Part shown: positions 60,328 through 64,000 of the stretch, one piece after another
How positions within the stretch are numbered: position 1 is the stretch's first letter
Layout of the letters: the number at the start of each line of letters is the position of its first letter
Origin: Prosthecobacter sp.
GTDB lineage: Bacteria > Verrucomicrobiota > Verrucomicrobiia > Verrucomicrobiales > Verrucomicrobiaceae
Length of the DNA: 64,000 nt
Assembly (NCBI RefSeq): GCF_020439865.1
Contig: NZ_JAGRPF010000149.1
Span: forward strand, 1 to 64,000
Reading direction: 5' to 3'
Position numbers and translations under genes: made by a program
Notes under the pieces: model-generated
The model's input: only the letters and a program-made list of their open reading frames with translations
Databases searched by the model: none
What the model was told of the DNA's origin: nothing

Positions 60328-61766
60328 GCCTCGCCTCCTTTCTCGATGAAGGGCCATTGATCCAAGAGCCTGCCCATTTCGTCATTCGAAGCAGGGAGGC
60401 TAGCATAGGCCACCTGCACCCAGGCTCCTGTGAGAAGGCGGAAGTAGTCGGCCTCAATCTTTTCTCCTGCCTGCATGACATGCACGAGACAGTCCTCCTC
60501 AGTGTCGCTGTCGATGATCGGCACCCGACGACGGTTCACCAGCCAGGACAACGAACCACGATACAGCAGGCTCAGCGCCTCTTTGAAATCACCCGCAGCC
60601 CACGCCGCACGCGCGGCGGCCACAATGTCATCCGGCAGGCTCTCGCGTGTGATGTTCATGCCCATCAGCACCTTCGGCGCTTTTACGGCTGTCTTGCTGG
60701 CACCGCGTGAGGTGAAAAGGTGGCTGTTGTTGACCAAATAAATAACGAGCCACACCACCAGTCCGATGATCAGCACCCAAAACAACAGTTCACCGATGGC
60801 GCCAAAAGCACTGAGATGCGGCGGAGAATCAATGTTGTCCGGCGTCTTAAATTCCGGCACCCACTCCTTGGTTTGAATTTTGTGAATCTCAAACTCCGGT
60901 CTCTCAAGCACCTCCTTGACGACTTTGTCCGGATCCTTCCCCTCGGCTGCGAAAGCGGAAGGCTGCAGGCCAAAGAGTGTCAGCACCGCGATCACCAGCG
61001 CCGTTGCCGCAGAAGTCAGACGCGCGGCCATTCGTCGGAAGGCCAGCTCGACGTCCCAGCCCTCGATGCGCGTCCGGCAGTTCAAATAGAGCGCGAATCC
61101 GGCACCGACATAAAACGGCTCGATCAACGAGACCACGACCATGTGACACGCCGCGCCCCACCATAGGAAACCCGCAGGCACGGCGTTCTCGACATCGAAC
61201 GCACTCATGAGCCCGTCCCAATCCGGCTGGGCCGACTCCGGCAGCATGCCATACGTGCCGAGCATCAGTCCGATCCACACGACCAGTTCGATTTTGGAAA
61301 ACGCATAGGAAAGGGACACGCCCGAGCCGCCGCCGTCCATCGCGAGAGTCTTGATGCGACGGTTCACCGCGGAACCGCGCAAGCCTTCCAGCATCTGCGC
61401 GGGCAGGGCAAAACTGCGAATGAACGACAGGCGCCGCCACAGCAGCGCGGGCAGACAGTTCGACAGCCACAGGCGCGGCCACTCCTTCCACGTCTCGATG
61501 AATCCCGGACGCACACCAAAGGCCGCACGGCTCAGGAAAAACAACGGCACACGGTCGTAGAGCGGTTTCAACCACCACACCACCAGCGGAATCCACTCCG
61601 GAGACGAGCGCAACACCACGCACACGACGATCCACAGTGGCACCACCGTGCATGCCCATAGCCCAATGATGGAGCCGTAGTCACGCCGAACCATGGCACA
61701 GCCCAGATCCACGGATTCCCAGGGCTGCCGCGGACGCAGGGCGACGGTGATGTCCTCAAGCCGCAT
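60324..61766 (-). CDS. DUF4129 membrane protein
   Basis: The 480-residue protein has several N-terminal membrane segments, a conserved helix-rich middle, a further membrane helix near 330-355 (LFWVLIIGLVVWLVIYLVNN), and the cytoplasmic DUF4129 end (AAARAAWAAGDFKEALSLLY, then EEDCLVHV). DUF4129 proteins are standard members of MoxR/DUF58 operons; the molecular role is unknown. Overlaps on both sides support translational coupling. Confidence 0.88.
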   Translation of the reverse strand: MRLEDITVALRPRQPWESVDLGCAMVRRDYGSIIGLWACTVVPLWIVVCVVLRSSPEWIPLVVWWLKPLYDRVPLFFLSRAAFGVRPGFIETWKEWPRLWLSNCLPALLWRRLSFIRSFALPAQMLEGLRGSAVNRRIKTLAMDGGGSGVSLSYAFSKIELVVWIGLMLGTYGMLPESAQPDWDGLMSAFDVENAVPAGFLWWGAACHMVVVSLIEPFYVGAGFALYLNCRTRIEGWDVELAFRRMAARLTSAATALVIAVLTLFGLQPSAFAAEGKDPDKVVKEVLERPEFEIHKIQTKEWVPEFKTPDNIDSPPHLSAFGAIGELLFWVLIIGLVVWLVIYLVNNSHLFTSRGASKTAVKAPKVLMGMNITRESLPDDIVAAARAAWAAGDFKEALSLLYRGSLSWLVNRRRVPIIDSDTEEDCLVHVMQAGEKIEADYFRLLTGAWVQVAYASLPASNDEMGRLLDQWPFIEKGGEA

Positions 61767-62727
61767 CCGCCTGCCTCCTTCCGCTGAACATTAGAAAAGC
61801 AGCCACCAGCAGCCAGCACACGCCGCCTGCCGCGAATTTCATCTCCGTCGGCATATCCAGGGGAGACCAGAAGCCCTCCAGCACCGCAGCCAGACTCGTC
61901 AGAACCGCCGCACCGATCAACAGTGGCAGCGCTTTGCGCCCTGCGAGCACCAACGCATCGCGACGCGTCAGTCGGCCGGGGCGAAGCACCGACCAGCCGA
62001 CACGCATTCCCGCCATGGCCGAAATCACCACGCCGGTGAGTTCGGGTGCGCCGTGCGCCACCACCCAGGTGTAAAGCGTGAGCGGATTGCCCGAGTAATG
62101 CACATAGCCAAACACCGCGCCGAGATAGAGCGAGTTGAACAGCAGCACAAACAAGGCTCCCACGCCGCCGAGGATGCCTCCGGCAAACGTTTTGAAATCG
62201 ATGCTGACGTTGTTCCAGATGTAGAAACAGAACGCGGCAAAGCCGGAACCGAAGCTGTCGCGCACGTAGTCCGAAGGTTTGCTGGCCTCACCATACATGC
62301 TTTCGATTTGCACCATTCCCTCCGGCCCGAGCAACGCCATGGCCCACTCGGGATGCGCCGGAGTGAGCGCCGCAAGCAACACCGCCGGCACATAAAACAG
62401 CGCCGTGCACCACCAGAACAGTTTCCAGTCCGCTCGCACCGCCTGGGGAAACTCAACGAAGAACAGGCGCATGAACGCCTCTCCCCCTCCCGCGCTGCGG
62501 CGCTCCAGCAGGCGGTAGGCACGAATCGCCAGCGCATTCAGTTTCTGCGTCAGCCGCTGCGGGCTCATGCGATGCTGCGCGATGCTCAGATCATGACACA
62601 CCTGACGAAAGGTGGCGGGCAGTTCCTCCACGTCCTCGCGCGGCCGGGCCTGTTCCGCCTCGGTGAGGAGCCGCTCCAGTTTCTTCCAGCGCGGCTCGAT
62701 GTTCTTTTCAAACTGGGCCGGCGTCAT
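61756..62727 (-). CDS. SpoIIM-family (DUF95) membrane protein
   Basis: The 323-residue protein has a cytoplasmic helical start (FEKNIEPRWKKLERLLTEAE) and about six membrane helices, with FAGGILGGVGALFVLLFNSL and VVAHGAPELTGVVISAMAGM typical of stage II sporulation protein M relatives. In non-sporulating bacteria these proteins belong to MoxR operons. The start is the ATG at 62727, which overlaps the RDD stop (ATGA). Confidence 0.88.
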   Translation of the reverse strand: MTPAQFEKNIEPRWKKLERLLTEAEQARPREDVEELPATFRQVCHDLSIAQHRMSPQRLTQKLNALAIRAYRLLERRSAGGGEAFMRLFFVEFPQAVRADWKLFWWCTALFYVPAVLLAALTPAHPEWAMALLGPEGMVQIESMYGEASKPSDYVRDSFGSGFAAFCFYIWNNVSIDFKTFAGGILGGVGALFVLLFNSLYLGAVFGYVHYSGNPLTLYTWVVAHGAPELTGVVISAMAGMRVGWSVLRPGRLTRRDALVLAGRKALPLLIGAAVLTSLAAVLEGFWSPLDMPTEMKFAAGGVCWLLVAAFLMFSGRRQADAA

Positions 62728-63491
62728 GATCGAAACAACGGTGCTCCCTTGATGGGTGGCGGTCCGCCACGTTTTTCCTCCGGCTCCTGCAGCCACAGCG
62801 CCATGCCGCACAGACGGCGCAGCCCTTCCACACCCGGTGCCAGCGTGAGCGGTTGTGTCAGCGCGGCGAGTTCCAGACGGCGCTCATCCGCCCACAGGGG
62901 CGCACGTTCCATGAACTGCAGCAGCGCCGCCTGCTCCTCCCGGGTGAGCACCTGCGACGGAGCACGCCGCTCGGCGCGAATTTCAACATTCGGCGTGATG
63001 GCCGTGGGGGGATCGGCATACGTCACCACCGTGTTCGCCACCAGATCGCCGAGACGCTGAAACCGCTTCGTGAAGAGCATGCAGACGATGCCGGTGAGGT
63101 ACAGCCCCGGCATGAAATCCACCACGCGCAGGAAATTGCGCATCACCGCCTGAGCCAGCGTCACCGGACCACCGGTCACACTCATCACCCGCAGCTTCAT
63201 CGACCGCTGTCCCGGTGTCGCCCCTTTCGCACCGGCTTCGAAGAGTACGTTGTAAAACCACTCCATGAAGAACATGAACAGCATCACCAGACCGCCCGTC
63301 ACCTTCGGACCGATCATTACCGGCAGCACCCAGAAAGCCAAAATCGCCACACCGATGTCGATGCCGATGCGGATCAGCAGGTCAATCATGTAGGCCATGC
63401 TCCTCACCGCCGGTCCGGCCACACGAAGCTGAATCTCCACGCCATCGGCGAGTTCGACTGGTTGCAATGTGTCCGCGCGTGCCGCTGCCAT
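62724..63491 (-). CDS. RDD-family membrane protein
   Basis: The 255-residue protein has an RDD domain with the characteristic Arg at the start of helix 1 (AVRSMAYMIDLLIRI), PGQRSMKLRVM after helix 2, and a third helix. A cytoplasmic tail of about 90 residues follows. It is the first gene of the minus-strand RDD-SpoIIM-DUF4129-DUF4350-MoxR-DUF58 operon. The function is unknown; RDD proteins are often involved in ion or stress tolerance. Confidence 0.88.
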   Translation of the reverse strand: MAAARADTLQPVELADGVEIQLRVAGPAVRSMAYMIDLLIRIGIDIGVAILAFWVLPVMIGPKVTGGLVMLFMFFMEWFYNVLFEAGAKGATPGQRSMKLRVMSVTGGPVTLAQAVMRNFLRVVDFMPGLYLTGIVCMLFTKRFQRLGDLVANTVVTYADPPTAITPNVEIRAERRAPSQVLTREEQAALLQFMERAPLWADERRLELAALTQPLTLAPGVEGLRRLCGMALWLQEPEEKRGGPPPIKGAPLFRS

Positions 63492-63601
63492 TAGCGGGTA
63501 ATGAAGCGGGTCCGTTTGGTTTTGACAACCACCGAATTCTTTTCGTAGGCTTCACAAATGCCGGGATATCCCGACGTCTCTGTCCATCCACTCCTACCAT
63601 C

Positions 63602-64000
63602 ATGGAATCCACGCCCCCCAATCCCTACACCTCCCCCGCTGCGAATCTCTACGGAGCCTCCAGCGGCCCCGCGGCTGATGGCGTTTCCCCGAGCACCATC
63701 GCCATGCTCTCGGCCACGAAACCCTGGGTGCGCTTCATGTCAGTGTTGATGTGGATCGGCGTTGCTTTCATGCTGCTTGGCGCCATCGGCATGGGCGCTG
63801 TCACAGCGTTGGGCGTCACGAAACAGACCACCACGAGCCCGTTTGGAGGCGCGGAACTTGTGGTGATGGCGGCCATCTACGGACTGATGGCCATCGTCTA
63901 CATCTTCCCCGCCATCAAGCTGGGCAAATACGCCAGCCGCATCGGATCACTGGTCTCCACCCGTTCGGTGGCCGACCTTGATGCGGCGCTGAACGAACAG
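63602..64000 (+). CDS. DUF5362-like membrane protein (C-terminus cut by window edge)
   Basis: The 133 residues present begin with a Pro/Ser-rich stretch (ESTPPNPYTSPAANLYG) and continue as TKPWVRFMSVLMWIGVAFML, a membrane helix, then a second helix (LVVMAAIYGLMAIVYIFPAI) and a cytoplasmic segment LGKYASRIGSL. The V-R-F-M-S-V/I-L...P-A-I-K-L-x-K-Y-A-S pattern matches the DUF5362 group. It is divergent from the RDD operon. The stop lies outside the window. Confidence 0.75.
   Translation, partial: MESTPPNPYTSPAANLYGASSGPAADGVSPSTIAMLSATKPWVRFMSVLMWIGVAFMLLGAIGMGAVTALGVTKQTTTSPFGGAELVVMAAIYGLMAIVYIFPAIKLGKYASRIGSLVSTRSVADLDAALNEQ

Overview
The window looks like chromosomal DNA of a Verrucomicrobiota bacterium, probably of the Verrucomicrobiales/Prosthecobacter type. 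The base composition is GC-rich. Evidence for the phylum is the repeated presence of Planctomycetes/Verrucomicrobia-type families (cytochrome-linked DUF1549/DUF1553, DUF1501 with Tat signals, a sulfatase), many small secreted or membrane proteins, and few strong Shine-Dalgarno sites. The phylum assignment is an inference from gene content. No 16S rRNA or other marker is present.

Layout. 1-10 kb: truncated PAS histidine kinase, cutA, an HNH nuclease, gltX, an AsmA-like protein, SppA plus a CPBP protease, fabG, a membrane endonuclease/phosphatase-fold protein and a DUF1501 protein. 10-16.3 kb: a sulfatase, then a minus-strand envelope operon of a small membrane protein, a radical SAM protein resembling the MJ0619/tetraether-synthase group, a divergent Lgt-family protein and three tandem LptA/OstA-like proteins that share an L-P-W-L-T-P-C motif. 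16.4-25 kb: a large cytochrome/DUF1549/DUF1553 protein, a methyltransferase-MFS pair, a small lipoprotein, an adenylating enzyme, then plsX-fabH. 25.1-29.2 kb: a lower-GC accessory island with DUF3037, a HipA-like kinase and a coiled-coil membrane protein, interleaved with what look like deletion scars of type I restriction genes (hsdR and hsdS), followed by a palindrome and a 21-bp tandem repeat. 29.2-31 kb: FnIII and collagen-like proteins, a conserved 68-residue protein and tRNA-Thr(CGT).

31-49 kb: a membrane protein abutting the tRNA, a PHP phosphatase with a histone-H1-like tail, ispF, a MoxR-DUF58-BatA-VWA-DUF167 operon, a LURP-like protein, a UPF0261 protein, purL, and a DUF1549/DUF1553-DUF1501-WD40 operon. 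49-56.6 kb: a TMTC/PMT-like membrane protein with TPRs and a tightly overlapped operon for a 3-amino-deoxysugar (aminotransferase, methyltransferase, GT2, 3,4-ketoisomerase) that runs directly into a NarL-type two-component system. 56.6-63.5 kb: a second MoxR operon in the order RDD-SpoIIM-DUF4129-DUF4350-MoxR-DUF58, the same gene set found around moxR2 in Mycobacterium tuberculosis. The window ends in a truncated DUF5362-like protein.

Most interesting in my view: (i) the radical SAM/Lgt/OstA-like envelope operon, (ii) the eroded type I restriction locus whose cargo is still intact, (iii) heptamer and 21-bp tandem repeats beside genes, and (iv) translational coupling of a two-component system to a deoxysugar operon. 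All family assignments are made by eye from motifs. No database search was run.
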